The notes: generated by a model from the sequence alone, not told the origin. Counted from the first letter of the stretch, positions 1 to 7,826 are shown. The stretch: DNA of 64,000 nucleotides from Pontixanthobacter sp. CEM42 (GCF_017812015.1 NZ_JADQTN010000001.1:1838501-1902500); one strand, 5' to 3'. Translations and numbers: made by a program.

Positions 1-46
1 AATGAATCGAATTTGTCAAGCCTGCGTTGACGTAATCGCCAGTCAG

Positions 47-1075
47 TCAGCCTTCTGCCAGCCCGTGTTTCTTGATGCAATGGCGCAGCTGATCGTAACT
101 GAGGCCCAGCGCTTTGGCGGTTTGACGCTGGTTCCAGCGGTGCTTGCCCAGCGCATGTTCAACAATGGTGCGCTCATGCTCGTCGACCGCTGCGCGCAGA
201 TCATCAACCAATTCCAGATCAGCCACAGGCGATGCTGCTACTGAAGGTGATGCGACTGCCTCGGCTGGCTTCGACTTGCTCGAGGCTTCGCCAATGGGCT
301 TCCATGGGGAATCGAACGGATCGAATTGCACATGTGCAATCGGCTCGTTCCAATCGTCCCAACGATAAATCGCACGCTCGACTACATTACGCAGTTCGCG
401 GACATTTCCTGGCCAAGGATGATTATCGAGTTCCTTGCGGACGTGCTCGGCGAAGCCGGGCCAGCCTTCCCACCCAATCTCCGCCGCCATCCGCCGCCCG
501 AAATAGTCGGTCAGCATATCGATGTCGCCTTCGCGCACGCGGAGCGGCGGCAAGGTGATAACCTCAAAACTCAGCCTATCGAGCAAGTCGGAACGGAATG
601 TTCCTTCTTCCGCGGCCTTGGGCAAATTCTCATTGGTCGCTGCGACAATCCGCACATCGACATTGATAGGACGCGAGGAACCAATGCGCGTCACTTCGCC
701 ATATTCAACAGCCCTCAACAGGCGTTCTTGCGCGGCCATCGACAGCGTACCCAGTTCGTCGAGAAATAATGTGCCTTTGTCGGCTTCTTCAAACCTTCCG
801 GCGCGTGCTTTGGTAGCACCTGTGAAAGCGCCTGCCTCGTGACCGAACAATTCGGCCTCGATAAGCGTTTCGGGAAGAGCCGCGCAGTTCATCGTGACTA
901 GCGGTTCACCCCACCGTTCGGACAGACGGTGGAGACGCTCTGCAATGAGCTCTTTGCCCGTTCCCCGCTCGCCCACAACGAGCACCGGACGCCGCATCGG
1001 AGCCGCGCGACTGGCGCGCTCGACCGCGTCCAAGAATGCCCCGGATTGGCCGATAAATTGGTTCTTTTGCTCCAT
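47..1075 (-). CDS. pspF: PspF, sigma-54 activator of the phage-shock operon
   Basis: AAA+ enhancer-binding protein (342 aa) that remodels sigma-54 RNA polymerase at psp promoters. Visible are a Walker A-type GERGTGKE (residues 35-42), the sigma-54 contact loop GAFTGA (82-87), Walker B GTLFLDEL (101-108) and a C-terminal Fis-type HTH (about 305-338). There is no N-terminal receiver or GAF domain; the AAA+ module begins almost at once, as is typical of PspF, which is held inactive by PspA instead of by phosphorylation. It is transcribed divergently from the psp operon, whose sigma-54 promoter lies about 100 bp from its start codon. The GAFTGA loop and this context make the call firm. Confidence 0.95.
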   Translation of the reverse strand: MEQKNQFIGQSGAFLDAVERASRAAPMRRPVLVVGERGTGKELIAERLHRLSERWGEPLVTMNCAALPETLIEAELFGHEAGAFTGATKARAGRFEEADKGTLFLDELGTLSMAAQERLLRAVEYGEVTRIGSSRPINVDVRIVAATNENLPKAAEEGTFRSDLLDRLSFEVITLPPLRVREGDIDMLTDYFGRRMAAEIGWEGWPGFAEHVRKELDNHPWPGNVRELRNVVERAIYRWDDWNEPIAHVQFDPFDSPWKPIGEASSKSKPAEAVASPSVAASPVADLELVDDLRAAVDEHERTIVEHALGKHRWNQRQTAKALGLSYDQLRHCIKKHGLAEG

Positions 1076-1177
1076 TGCCCCAACCTATAGTGAAAATTCC
1101 CAATGGTTGGCAATAGGCACTAAGTCGGATTTTCGGCTGATTCAGGCAACATATTGAATATATTATAGTAAATCAGT

Positions 1178-1195
1178 TTGGCACACCCCTTGCTA
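1178..1195 (+). promoter_or_regulatory. Sigma-54 (-24/-12) promoter of the psp operon
   Basis: The sequence TTGGCACACCCCTTGCTA matches the RpoN consensus TGGCACGN4TTGCW: GG at 1180-1181 and GC at 1192-1193 with exactly 10 bp between. Transcription should begin near 1205, in front of the small ORF at 1276 and pspA. The 100 bp between this site and the pspF start (1075) is the natural place for PspF upstream activator sites; I did not resolve these individually. Confidence 0.85.
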
Positions 1196-1275
1196 AGATG
1201 TGGACAAGAAATGTGTGAACAATACCAAACGGTGTCGAAAGTCAGTTTTGCCGCCATCTTAGAAGGAACCGTGCC

Positions 1276-1428
1276 ATGTATGACCGCCGCTTTTTCCAGA
1301 CCAAACTGGGCCAGGCCGCAATGGCTAGTATCGCTGCAATGTGTGCATTCGTTGCACTGACAACGCAGATGCAAGTTGATCCGGCATTCGCCGCATCGCC
1401 AGCAATCGAAGCGGTCGAGCTCGCATGA
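1276..1428 (+). CDS. Small hydrophobic protein, first ORF of the psp transcript
   Basis: A 50-codon ORF starting at ATG 1276, with an AAGGA-type ribosome site just upstream (1261-1268). It begins MYDRRFFQTKLGQ, followed by a hydrophobic stretch (about residues 14-30) ending near a PAFAAS sequence. It could be a short secreted or membrane peptide with a signal-like segment. Its stop overlaps an ATG at 1425 (ATGA), so translation may be coupled to the open frame that runs into pspA. I recognise no family. The good ribosome site and its position just after the sigma-54 promoter support it being real. Confidence 0.55.
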   Translation: MYDRRFFQTKLGQAAMASIAAMCAFVALTTQMQVDPAFAASPAIEAVELA

Positions 1429-1646
1429 ACAAGCCTTCCGACAAAGGTTCGGGAGAACGGGATCCCCTAGCGCCTGAAAAAGGGCCTAAGGCTGCCGGAG
1501 CGCAGGTCGATAGTGACATGCCCCCGCGCAATGCGGTATCCCGCTTCGAGGCTGAGGTAGAACGCCTTCGCCAGACCCCGACACCTACGCAGACTGCTAA
1601 TATGCAGGCGCAAACATTCAATCTGTTCAACAGTGGAGCACCCTTG

Positions 1647-2339
1647 ATGGGAATATTCAGCCGAACCCGTGATATCATCGCCGCCAATTTCAACGATATG
1701 CTGGATAATGCCGATGACCCGGCAAAAATGATCCGCATGATCATCCTCGAAATGGAGGAAACTCTGGTCGAAGTGCGCGCAAGTGCGGCACGGACGATCG
1801 CCGATCAAAAAGAAATGCATCGGCACACGGTGAAGCTGGACAGACTGCAGGCTGATTGGGGCGAAAAAGCCCAATTGGCTCTGAGCAAGGATCGTGAAGA
1901 TCTTGCACGCGCTGCTCTGGTTGAGAAGAAGAAGGCGTCGGACATGTCCGATCAGCTGAAAGCAGAGATCGCTGTGCTGGACGACGCCCTTCGCGCTTAC
2001 GAACAGGATATCGCGAAGCTGCAAAATCGTCTCCGCGAAGCCCGCAGCCGCCAGACGGCCATCGCGGCCCGTCTGGAAAGCGCCGAAAACCGCGCCAAGC
2101 TGCGTACGCTGATGAGCACAGAGCGGACCGATGATGCCCTCGCCAAGTTCGACCAACTCGAACGCCGCGTGGATTATGCAGAAGGCCGAGCCGAAGCGAT
2201 GTCGATTGCCGACAATAGCGGCAAACCATCGCTGTCAGACGAGATCGCTGCCCTCGAAGGCTCCGACAAGGTCGACGAAGAACTAGAAGCTATGAAGGCT
2301 GCCCTGAAAGGCGCCTCAAACGATAAGAAGGGTAAGTAA
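1647..2339 (+). CDS. pspA: PspA, phage-shock membrane-stabilising protein
   Basis: PspA/IM30 (ESCRT-III-like) coiled-coil protein, 230 aa from ATG 1647. It binds stressed inner membrane and inhibits PspF. The product starts MGIFSRTRDIIAANFNDMLD, the classical PspA amino-terminal amphipathic helix, and continues as a long Ala/Glu/Arg-rich coiled coil to about residue 200. GGAG at 1635-1638 sits 8 bp before this ATG and decides the start. The same frame is open back to ATG 1425, which would add a 74-residue Pro-rich, disordered-looking extension; because that ATG overlaps the stop of the small ORF, a longer isoform cannot be excluded. pspB follows 3 bp downstream. Confidence 0.93.
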   Translation: MGIFSRTRDIIAANFNDMLDNADDPAKMIRMIILEMEETLVEVRASAARTIADQKEMHRHTVKLDRLQADWGEKAQLALSKDREDLARAALVEKKKASDMSDQLKAEIAVLDDALRAYEQDIAKLQNRLREARSRQTAIAARLESAENRAKLRTLMSTERTDDALAKFDQLERRVDYAEGRAEAMSIADNSGKPSLSDEIAALEGSDKVDEELEAMKAALKGASNDKKGK

Positions 2340-2342
2340 ACC

Positions 2343-2645
2343 ATGGAAGATATCCTCCCATTCTTTGCAGTACCAACGGTTATCATTGGTTTACCGTGGC
2401 TAATCCTCCACTACGTCACGAAATGGAAAACAGCGGCTACCATTACCACCGATGACGAGGATTTGTTGGGCGACTTGTATCAACTCGCCAAGCGTCTCGA
2501 CGAACGGATGGATACGGTCGAGCGCCTCGTGGCTAGCGACAACCCAGACTATCAGCCAGCCCGTCTGATGCATGACCGCGAAACAGACAATCAGCAATTG
2601 CGCGAGCTCGATCGCATGCTCGCCGAGAAGAAGGAAGCCCGGTAA
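2343..2645 (+). CDS. pspB: PspB, phage-shock inner-membrane protein
   Basis: A 100-aa protein with an N-terminal membrane segment (about residues 5-27) and a cytoplasmic coiled coil containing LDERMDTVERLVASDNPDY, which corresponds to the PspB core (E. coli has a comparable ER..ALE.ILD...P.W segment). PspB works with PspC to relieve PspA inhibition of PspF under envelope stress. It starts 3 bp after pspA, and its TAA overlaps the pspC ATG (TAATG), so the genes should be translationally coupled. It is longer than E. coli PspB through a charged C-terminal tail. Confidence 0.88.
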   Translation: MEDILPFFAVPTVIIGLPWLILHYVTKWKTAATITTDDEDLLGDLYQLAKRLDERMDTVERLVASDNPDYQPARLMHDRETDNQQLRELDRMLAEKKEAR

Positions 2646-3019
2646 TGACTAGCGAACGCACCACCCTGTATCGCGACAAGCAAAACGCCAAATTGATGGG
2701 CGTCTGTTCGGGGATCGCGGATTACACAGGCGTCAATGTCCTGTGGGTCAGACTGGCGGCACTCATTCTCGCATTCAGTACTGGCTTTGCAATTCCGATT
2801 TACTTCGTCACCGGCCTGCTTCTGAACAAGAAGCCTGCGCATCTCTACGTCGATCAGGACGAACAGAAATACTGGCAGCGCGTCCGCCAGAGCCCGCAGC
2901 GTAGCGCTCGCGAAATTCGTAGCCAGATGCGCGACATTGACCGCCGCCTAGCCGATGTTGAGACATATTACGTAACCAGTAACCCGCGCCTGACCGCCGA
3001 AATTGAGCGCCTGCGCTAA
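2645..3019 (+). CDS. pspC: PspC, phage-shock membrane sensor
   Basis: A 124-aa PspC-domain protein. The N-terminal part reads LYRDKQNAKLMGVCSGIADY, the family signature, followed by a membrane segment (about residues 34-60). The C-terminal coiled coil carries RRLADVETYYVTSNPRL and ends EIERLR. That tail has the same R-x-L/V-x-x-x-E and terminal IE-x-LR pattern seen in the six small proteins downstream, which suggests shared partner interactions. Its ATG overlaps the pspB stop. Confidence 0.9.
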   Translation: MTSERTTLYRDKQNAKLMGVCSGIADYTGVNVLWVRLAALILAFSTGFAIPIYFVTGLLLNKKPAHLYVDQDEQKYWQRVRQSPQRSAREIRSQMRDIDRRLADVETYYVTSNPRLTAEIERLR

Positions 3020-3046
3020 GACAACAACAAGATAGGGAGGACTAAC

Positions 3047-3358
3047 GTGGGTGAGATAATTGGACTGGTTGCCGTCGCTGCACCGTTTCTGATGGTTTTA
3101 GGAATCGTGTGGATCGGCAGTCAGAAGAAACTCGAAGAGAAACGCATCGCCGCAACCGCTGAGATGAGCTCTGAGAAAGCAGCACAATACGCCGCACAAA
3201 CAGCAGAACTCGAACAGCGTGTCCGAGTGCTGGAACGCATCGTGACTGACCGTGGGTATGACGTAGCGACACAGATCGAAGCACTTCGCGATCAGCAAGA
3301 AGTGGACAATGCCGGCAGCGGAACACCGCTCAATATCGCCAAAGGGGAGCGCGTATAA
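3047..3358 (+). CDS. PspB-like small membrane protein, copy 1
   Basis: A 103-aa protein with one N-terminal membrane helix (about residues 4-23), a Lys/Glu-rich coiled coil, and the core RVRVLERIVTDRGYDVA followed by IEALRD. It starts at GTG 3047 behind a strong site (GGGAGG, 3035-3040). Its C-terminal segment with GTPLNIAK recurs in copy 2, so the two are recent duplicates. The LER-I-V/A-TD core resembles the PspB segment ERLVASDNPDY, and its place directly after pspC implies an envelope-stress role. That function is inferred, not shown. Confidence 0.85.
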   Translation: MGEIIGLVAVAAPFLMVLGIVWIGSQKKLEEKRIAATAEMSSEKAAQYAAQTAELEQRVRVLERIVTDRGYDVATQIEALRDQQEVDNAGSGTPLNIAKGERV

Positions 3359-3705
3359 TGGATTGGGGTGGACCTGCCTTTGTGATCGCGATCATCGCGC
3401 TCAGCACCGGTGGCTGGCTGATCAACAATTGGATCCGCGCCAAGCACGGATACGAACTGGAAGACGAATGGGGCGGCAAGACTGCACCCAAGAACACCGG
3501 TGAGATTAAAGAGCTTCGCGCTGAAAACGCCGAATTGGTCCAGCTGCTCAAAGATCAGGGCAAGCGCATGGAAACGCTCGAGCGGATTGTGACCGACAAA
3601 GGTTACCGCCTGAACGAAGAAATCGAAGCTCTGCGCGATCTGCCAGACGCCAAGGCACAAGATAGCGGCACGCCGCTCAATATTTCGAAGAAAGAACGCA
3701 CGTAA
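3358..3705 (+). CDS. PspB-like small membrane protein, copy 2
   Basis: A 115-aa paralogue. The ATG shares its A with the stop of copy 1 (TAATG). The membrane helix spans about residues 6-24, then comes a motif KHGYELEDEWG (shared with copy 3), a coiled coil, the core ETLERIVTDKGYRL, IEALRD, and the tail GTPLNISKKER (shared with copy 1). It therefore looks like a bridge between copies 1 and 3, as expected from successive tandem duplication. Molecular function is unknown; a role in membrane stress with PspA/B/C is inferred from context. Confidence 0.85.
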   Translation: MDWGGPAFVIAIIALSTGGWLINNWIRAKHGYELEDEWGGKTAPKNTGEIKELRAENAELVQLLKDQGKRMETLERIVTDKGYRLNEEIEALRDLPDAKAQDSGTPLNISKKERT

Positions 3706-4082
3706 TGCAAGCCGAGACCATCATCCCCCATCTGCCATGGATCATTGCGGCAGGCCTAGCCATCGGCGGCGCAGGTGTTTTTGGCTGGATCCACACGACC
3801 CGGCTTAAGATCAAGCATGGCTATCCACTGGAAGGCATGTGGGGCCAGTCGCTCAAACCAACGACGGACGGCCAAACTGCCGAACGGGTGACCCTGCTGA
3901 CTCAGGAAAATGCGCAACTGCGTGCAGAAGTCGGCGCGATGAAAGACCGGCTCGCCAATGTCGAACGGATCGTCACCGACAGCGGTTTCCAAGTGAATAA
4001 CGAAATCGAAAAGCTCCGTGATCGTTCTGGTGAAAGCGCTGGCGTACCACTGACCGAGCGCCAAACAGAAGGGAACGCATAA
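3705..4082 (+). CDS. PspB-like small membrane protein, copy 3
   Basis: A 125-aa paralogue, the longest of the array, again coupled by a TAATG overlap. It has a membrane helix (about residues 10-29), the motif IKHGYPLEGMWG matching copy 2, then a coiled coil and the core ANVERIVTDSGFQVNNEIEKLRD. The KHGY-x-LE-x-x-WG motif is found only in copies 2 and 3 here and would be a useful query for homologues. Function is inferred as for the other copies. Confidence 0.85.
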   Translation: MQAETIIPHLPWIIAAGLAIGGAGVFGWIHTTRLKIKHGYPLEGMWGQSLKPTTDGQTAERVTLLTQENAQLRAEVGAMKDRLANVERIVTDSGFQVNNEIEKLRDRSGESAGVPLTERQTEGNA

Positions 4083-4390
4083 TGGACGGCGATCTTGTCC
4101 TGATTTTCACTTTCATCCTCATCATCGCATCGATTGCGTTGGGCGTGGGCAGTTCAATCCACCGCAGGGCCAACGAGCATGAAGAGCGCAAACTTGAGCT
4201 ACTTGCCCGGACCAAAGAAGCCGAATCTGGCGGCGGTGTTTCGACCGAAGCGTATAAGAAATTGGAAGATCGGGTCCGGGTATTGGAACGTATTGCGACC
4301 GATCGCGGTCAAGACTTGGCATCACAGATCGAAGATTTGCGCGGGCTACCCGACGCGGATCTCTCTGCCAAAACAACGGAGAAAGTATAA
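4082..4390 (+). CDS. PspB-like small membrane protein, copy 4
   Basis: A 102-aa paralogue with a membrane helix (about residues 4-24), a charged linker and the core EDRVRVLERIATDRGQDLASQ followed by IEDLRG. The core is nearly the same as in copy 1 (RVRVLERI-V/A-TDRG). It is coupled to both neighbours by TAATG overlaps. It lacks the KHGY motif of copies 2 and 3. Confidence 0.85.
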   Translation: MDGDLVLIFTFILIIASIALGVGSSIHRRANEHEERKLELLARTKEAESGGGVSTEAYKKLEDRVRVLERIATDRGQDLASQIEDLRGLPDADLSAKTTEKV

Positions 4391-4662
4391 TGGGTTTCTG
4401 GACAGCAGTTGTCATCATCGTAGCGATTGGCGCCGTCGCCAGCGTGCTTCAAGCACGGTACCGCGCCCAAGCGGGGATCATCGCCGACAAGCAAGGCAAC
4501 GAGCAATTTATCGAACGCTCTGATCCTGACGCACAACGCGAAGTCAAAGAACTGCGCGAACGGATCAAAGTTCTAGAGCGTATCGCGACTGATACGAACA
4601 CATCCGAGAGCCGGAAAATTGCAGCGATCTCTGACGAGATCGAGAGCTTGAGAGACAAGTAA
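4390..4662 (+). CDS. PspB-like small membrane protein, copy 5
   Basis: A 90-aa paralogue with an N-terminal helix (about residues 4-20), a basic stretch (QARYRAQAG) consistent with a cytoplasmic C-terminus, and the core LRERIKVLERIATD followed by IESLRDK at the very end. It is coupled to copy 4 by TAATG. It is the last member of the tightly overlapping chain; a 69-bp gap follows before copy 6. Confidence 0.82.
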   Translation: MGFWTAVVIIVAIGAVASVLQARYRAQAGIIADKQGNEQFIERSDPDAQREVKELRERIKVLERIATDTNTSESRKIAAISDEIESLRDK

Positions 4663-4731
4663 CAAACGGATGCGGGCCGCGTGATGGCTAAACCCAATTT
4701 TTGGGGCCCGTGTTGAGGGAGGATTTGTGAA

Positions 4732-4983
4732 ATGACCGAACAGATCATCATATCCAGTGCAACGATTATCGGCATGACGATTGTCGCCTTGATCGGCCTT
4801 CGTGGTTGGCAAGGATGGCTGGCGCTGAAAGAGCAAGAGCTTGAACGCACTGGCACCATCCGTCAGGAAGTCGATACCGGTTCCGATGTGGGATCAAGCG
4901 CGGGCGCCGCCCGGATCGAGATTGCCGATCTAAAAGAACGCATCCGCAAGCTGGAAGCAATTGCCAGCGGGGTGGATTTGTAA
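4732..4983 (+). CDS. PspB-like small membrane protein, copy 6 (divergent)
   Basis: An 83-aa protein with a membrane helix (about residues 6-24) and a shortened core LKERIRKLEAIASG with no TD-G motif or terminal IE-x-LR. It has its own strong ribosome site (GGGAGG, 4716-4721) and is separated from copy 5 by 69 bp containing a weak CGGGCC/GGCCCG inverted repeat (around 4673 and 4705), which may be a processing or attenuation hairpin. The ALEAI-like core is actually close to short PspB proteins. Confidence 0.75.
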   Translation: MTEQIIISSATIIGMTIVALIGLRGWQGWLALKEQELERTGTIRQEVDTGSDVGSSAGAARIEIADLKERIRKLEAIASGVDL

Positions 4984-4997
4984 GCCGCAGCCACTAC

Positions 4998-5414
4998 ATG
5001 CGCTGCATGCGCACACTCGAAGACATCCAAGAAGAATATGAATTTCTCGAAGGCGATGAACGCTATCGCTTGCTGATCGAACTGGGCCGCGAGCTTGATG
5101 ATATGCCAGCCGCTCTCAAAACTGACGCAACTCTGGTACGCGGATGTTCCGCCAGTGTGTGGGTTTATCCAACCGAGGAAAACGACGCGTTGCATTTTCT
5201 AGCAGACAGCAATGCCGCGATCACTAAAGGCATCGTTGCGCTCGTGATTTCAGCCGTGCAGGATAAGCCGGCACAAACTGTCGCCGATATGGATGTGACA
5301 GCGGCGCTCGATCCATTTGATCTCAAAAACCAGCTCAGCTCCAACCGGACGCAAGGCATCCCCAATATGATTTCCTTGGTAAAGGAGCACGCGGCGCGCA
5401 TCGCCGCTGGCTGA
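4998..5414 (+). CDS. sufE: SufE, cysteine-desulfurase sulfur acceptor
   Basis: A 138-aa SufE-family protein that takes persulfide sulfur from SufS for Fe-S cluster assembly. The catalytic Cys lies in LVRGCSASVW (Cys50 from this start), and the C-terminal NMISLVKEHA helix is typical. An alternative ATG at 5007 (MRTLEDIQ) fits the family N-terminus equally well. It starts 14 bp after the PspB-like array and is followed 1 bp later by ybaN, so it may be cotranscribed with psp, although no functional link is known. Confidence 0.9.
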   Translation: MRCMRTLEDIQEEYEFLEGDERYRLLIELGRELDDMPAALKTDATLVRGCSASVWVYPTEENDALHFLADSNAAITKGIVALVISAVQDKPAQTVADMDVTAALDPFDLKNQLSSNRTQGIPNMISLVKEHAARIAAG

Positions 5415-5415
5415 T

Positions 5416-5763
5416 ATGCGCCCTTTCTATCTCATTGTCGGGATAGTCTCGGTTATTTTGGGAGTGATCGGCGCTGCTCTGCCGATCATGCCGACGGTTC
5501 CGTTTCTTATTCTGGCCGCGTTCTGTTTCGCGCGAAGCAATCCAGTGTGGGAGCAAAAATTACTCGATCATCCCAAATGGGGGCCGCAACTGCGCGATTG
5601 GCGCGAGCGCAGAGCCATATCGCGCCGCTCGAAAATTCTGGCGATCACCGCGATGACAGTAGGCGCAGTCTTTACCTGGTACACACTGGGTGCACCCTAT
5701 GTTTACATTTCGATCGCGATCCTTGTGATCAGCGGAACGTGGATCGCTACTCGAAACGAGTAG
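5416..5763 (+). CDS. YbaN/DUF454 family inner-membrane protein
   Basis: A 115-aa DUF454 protein: an N-terminal hydrophobic hairpin (about residues 5-38) with PIMPTVPFLILAAFCFARS, a central basic loop DHPKWGPQLRDWRERRAIS, and two further membrane helices. The family is widespread with no established biochemical role. It begins 1 bp after sufE and converges with the next gene, ending 6 bp from it. Confidence 0.85.
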   Translation: MRPFYLIVGIVSVILGVIGAALPIMPTVPFLILAAFCFARSNPVWEQKLLDHPKWGPQLRDWRERRAISRRSKILAITAMTVGAVFTWYTLGAPYVYISIAILVISGTWIATRNE

Positions 5764-5769
5764 TAGCGC

Positions 5770-6129
5770 TCAGTCTTCCCGGTCCATCGCAAAGGACCCA
5801 CGATCATCGGGCAGAAACCATGATCCGCTGATCGATGTTCCGTCGGCACTCAATACGCCTTCATAGCTAATCGGCCTTGCGGGCGGTTGCCCAATCGCAT
5901 CATCATCGGGAATGTACTTCTTGACGAAGTTGATAGTTCGATCCGTGCATACGCCCTCAATTTCGGCGCGGCGATTTCCGCTCTGCTCGGTGTGGGGTTC
6001 AATTACCAGCCCGCGAAGCTGCCCATTCTCATCCTTCAAGCGAAGCCGGAATTCGGTTTGTTCGACATCGTCGCCCGAATAGGCATAGGTGCCTTCCCAT
6101 ATGCCCGACAGATCGATTGCTTCGGTCAC
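5770..6129 (-). CDS. Hypothetical 119-aa protein
   Basis: I do not recognise a family. The sequence is acidic, has no signal peptide or membrane segment, and contains a beta-strand-rich pattern beginning DLSGIWEGTYAYSGDD and ending GSWFLPDDRGSFAMDRED. The GIW-G-Y start and GSW near the end resemble small lipocalin-like or META-type beta-barrel proteins, but this is only an impression. It converges with ybaN and is followed upstream by crtZ on the same strand, 15 bp away, so the two may be cotranscribed. Confidence 0.7.
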   Translation of the reverse strand: MTEAIDLSGIWEGTYAYSGDDVEQTEFRLRLKDENGQLRGLVIEPHTEQSGNRRAEIEGVCTDRTINFVKKYIPDDDAIGQPPARPISYEGVLSADGTSISGSWFLPDDRGSFAMDRED

Positions 6130-6144
6130 TTCTGTAGCCCTTAG

Positions 6145-6660
6145 TTAGATATCGCTTGGCCGGATCTTTGCGGTTCCGGCATCGCGCTGATGCTTCAATT
6201 CATTCTTAAGCACCGCGGGATCGCGAGCCCATAGAAAGCCAAAGCTAACACCGCCTTCTTTACCAATGGTTGCATGATGCAATTTGTGCGCTTGCACGAG
6301 CCGCTTCGCATAGCCGCGTTTGGGAACCCATTTGAAATAACGCTGATGAACCAAACCATCATGCACCAGTGTGTAAATGATGCCGTAGCATAGGATGCCG
6401 ATTGCGATCCATGTCGCAGGAACCCATGCCGCGTCGCCCAGAACCCATTCGCTGCCCCAGATGAACATCGAAATACTCATAGCGGCGCCGAACAGGCCAT
6501 AGAGATCGTTCTTCTCAAGGGGCTTATCATGCGGCTCGTGATGGTCGCGGTGCCATCCCCAACCCCAGCCATGCATGATGTATTTATGGCTCGCCCACGC
6601 GACCCACTCCATCGCCGCGATGGTGAGGAGGACAATCACAACAGGGACAACAACTTCCAT
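6145..6660 (-). CDS. crtZ: Beta-carotene 3-hydroxylase CrtZ
   Basis: A 171-aa integral-membrane di-iron hydroxylase of the fatty-acid-hydroxylase superfamily, which converts beta-carotene to zeaxanthin. The conserved histidine clusters are HKYIMH (25-30), HRDHH (37-41), HDGLVH (100-105) and HKLHH (125-129). Length is standard for bacterial CrtZ. No other carotenoid gene is adjacent, so it sits apart from a crt cluster. It indicates a yellow/orange-pigmented organism, in keeping with Sphingomonadales. Confidence 0.93.
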   Translation of the reverse strand: MEVVVPVVIVLLTIAAMEWVAWASHKYIMHGWGWGWHRDHHEPHDKPLEKNDLYGLFGAAMSISMFIWGSEWVLGDAAWVPATWIAIGILCYGIIYTLVHDGLVHQRYFKWVPKRGYAKRLVQAHKLHHATIGKEGGVSFGFLWARDPAVLKNELKHQRDAGTAKIRPSDI

Positions 6661-6678
6661 AACGATCGCCGCTATAGC

Positions 6679-7080
6679 TTAATCATTCGTGGGAAAGAAG
6701 AACCGCGCGATCTCCTCTCCGATGCGTGCCGGGCGCAAGGTTTCGGCGTCAATGCAGCACCAGCTCGATTGGATTTCCGCCAGCACATCTTCGCCACGTT
6801 GGATAACCGTATGGTAGAAGGCACGCGCACCTTTGGTGCTCTCCAATACCGTATTCGCAATCACATCGTCGTCGAGAAACGCCGGCTTGCGGTACGTAAT
6901 TTCATGCTTCAGCGCGACCCATGCACGGCTCGCCACTGCGTCAGCGGGCGCGATGTTGCGCCAGTGCGACAGCACTGCATCCTGCACCCAGCCAAGATAC
7001 CGCGCATTGTTCACATGCCCCATGAAATCAATGTCCGAGGGAAGAATCGTAATCGGGAAAGAATAAGGCTTTGCTGACAT
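6679..7080 (-). CDS. Acyl-CoA thioesterase (4HBT hot-dog fold)
   Basis: A 133-aa single hot-dog-domain protein with the 4-hydroxybenzoyl-CoA-thioesterase type motif SDIDFMGHVNNARYL near residues 15-29, carrying the catalytic Asp. It probably hydrolyses acyl-CoA esters; the substrate cannot be read from sequence. It ends 18 bp before crtZ on the same strand, so cotranscription with crtZ is likely. Confidence 0.85.
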   Translation of the reverse strand: MSAKPYSFPITILPSDIDFMGHVNNARYLGWVQDAVLSHWRNIAPADAVASRAWVALKHEITYRKPAFLDDDVIANTVLESTKGARAFYHTVIQRGEDVLAEIQSSWCCIDAETLRPARIGEEIARFFFPTND

Positions 7081-7249
7081 GAGTGTCAGTTAGGCGCTGA
7101 ACCCTTTCGATTCCATGACAAATATGCGGAATTCCCGAATCTTCGTCGATTGTTGCCTATTAATCGCGGTAATTCTCACGTCGACCATCGGACAGGTCAC
7201 GCAACTATATTTCGATTCTGACGCTTCTCACAACAGCTCATTCCATGGC

Positions 7250-7279
7250 TGTTCATAAAACTATCTATATAAATGAACA
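7250..7279. promoter_or_regulatory. Inverted repeat upstream of the Arg-rich secreted protein
   Basis: TGTTCAT (7250-7256) and ATGAACA (7273-7279) form a perfect 7-bp inverted repeat across an A/T-rich 16-bp spacer, 37 bp before the ATG at 7316. It could be an operator overlapping the promoter. The rest of the 235-bp intergenic region shows nothing else clear. Confidence 0.35.
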
Positions 7280-7315
7280 AATCGAACGAAGCATCGTATC
7301 AGAAAGGATCGAACC

Positions 7316-7747
7316 ATGCAGACTTCTACTAAGCTACTCGCCCCCCTGATGGCTGCTCCGCTAGCCATTGCAATGGCTGCCCCAGCCAGCGCAGGACCTA
7401 ATAATGGCTGGTCTGAAACCCGTCAGGCTCCGTACGCCCGGCAGCATCGCGATCGCTATTCTGATCCGCGCATTGAGCGACGTTTGGATCGGATCAGTCG
7501 CGAAATCCGCCAGGCTCGCCGCTCGGGCGAACTAAGCCGCTACGAAGCGCGTATCCTTCGCCAGAAGTTGCGTACAGCAGAGCGGGGTTATCACGCCTTT
7601 GCGCGCAATGGCCTGTCGCGCCGCGATATCCGCGTAACCATGCGCCGGATCAGTAATGTCAGGCAAGATTTGTCGGACAGGCGGTACCGGTATGACCGGC
7701 GGGCGCGATATGATGACCGTCGCACCAACCGCCGCGGTTACCGCTAA
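7316..7747 (+). CDS. Arginine-rich secreted protein of unknown function
   Basis: 143 aa. A signal peptide with a hydrophobic core (about residues 8-26) ends PASAG, so export to the periplasm is likely. The mature part is extremely rich in Arg and Tyr, with a helical segment RRLDRISREIRQARRSGELSRYEARIL and a disordered C-terminus YRYDRRARYDDRRTNRRGYR. A RBS (AAGGAT) precedes the ATG. I do not recognise a characterised family. The positive charge suggests binding to an anionic envelope component, which is inference only. Confidence 0.8.
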   Translation: MQTSTKLLAPLMAAPLAIAMAAPASAGPNNGWSETRQAPYARQHRDRYSDPRIERRLDRISREIRQARRSGELSRYEARILRQKLRTAERGYHAFARNGLSRRDIRVTMRRISNVRQDLSDRRYRYDRRARYDDRRTNRRGYR

Positions 7748-7826
7748 GGACAATGCACCTCGATTATTGGGTAGACTGAAGTTTTCCTAACTTGAGGCAC
7801 CGGGACGGCTGGCCTAGGCGCAATCC

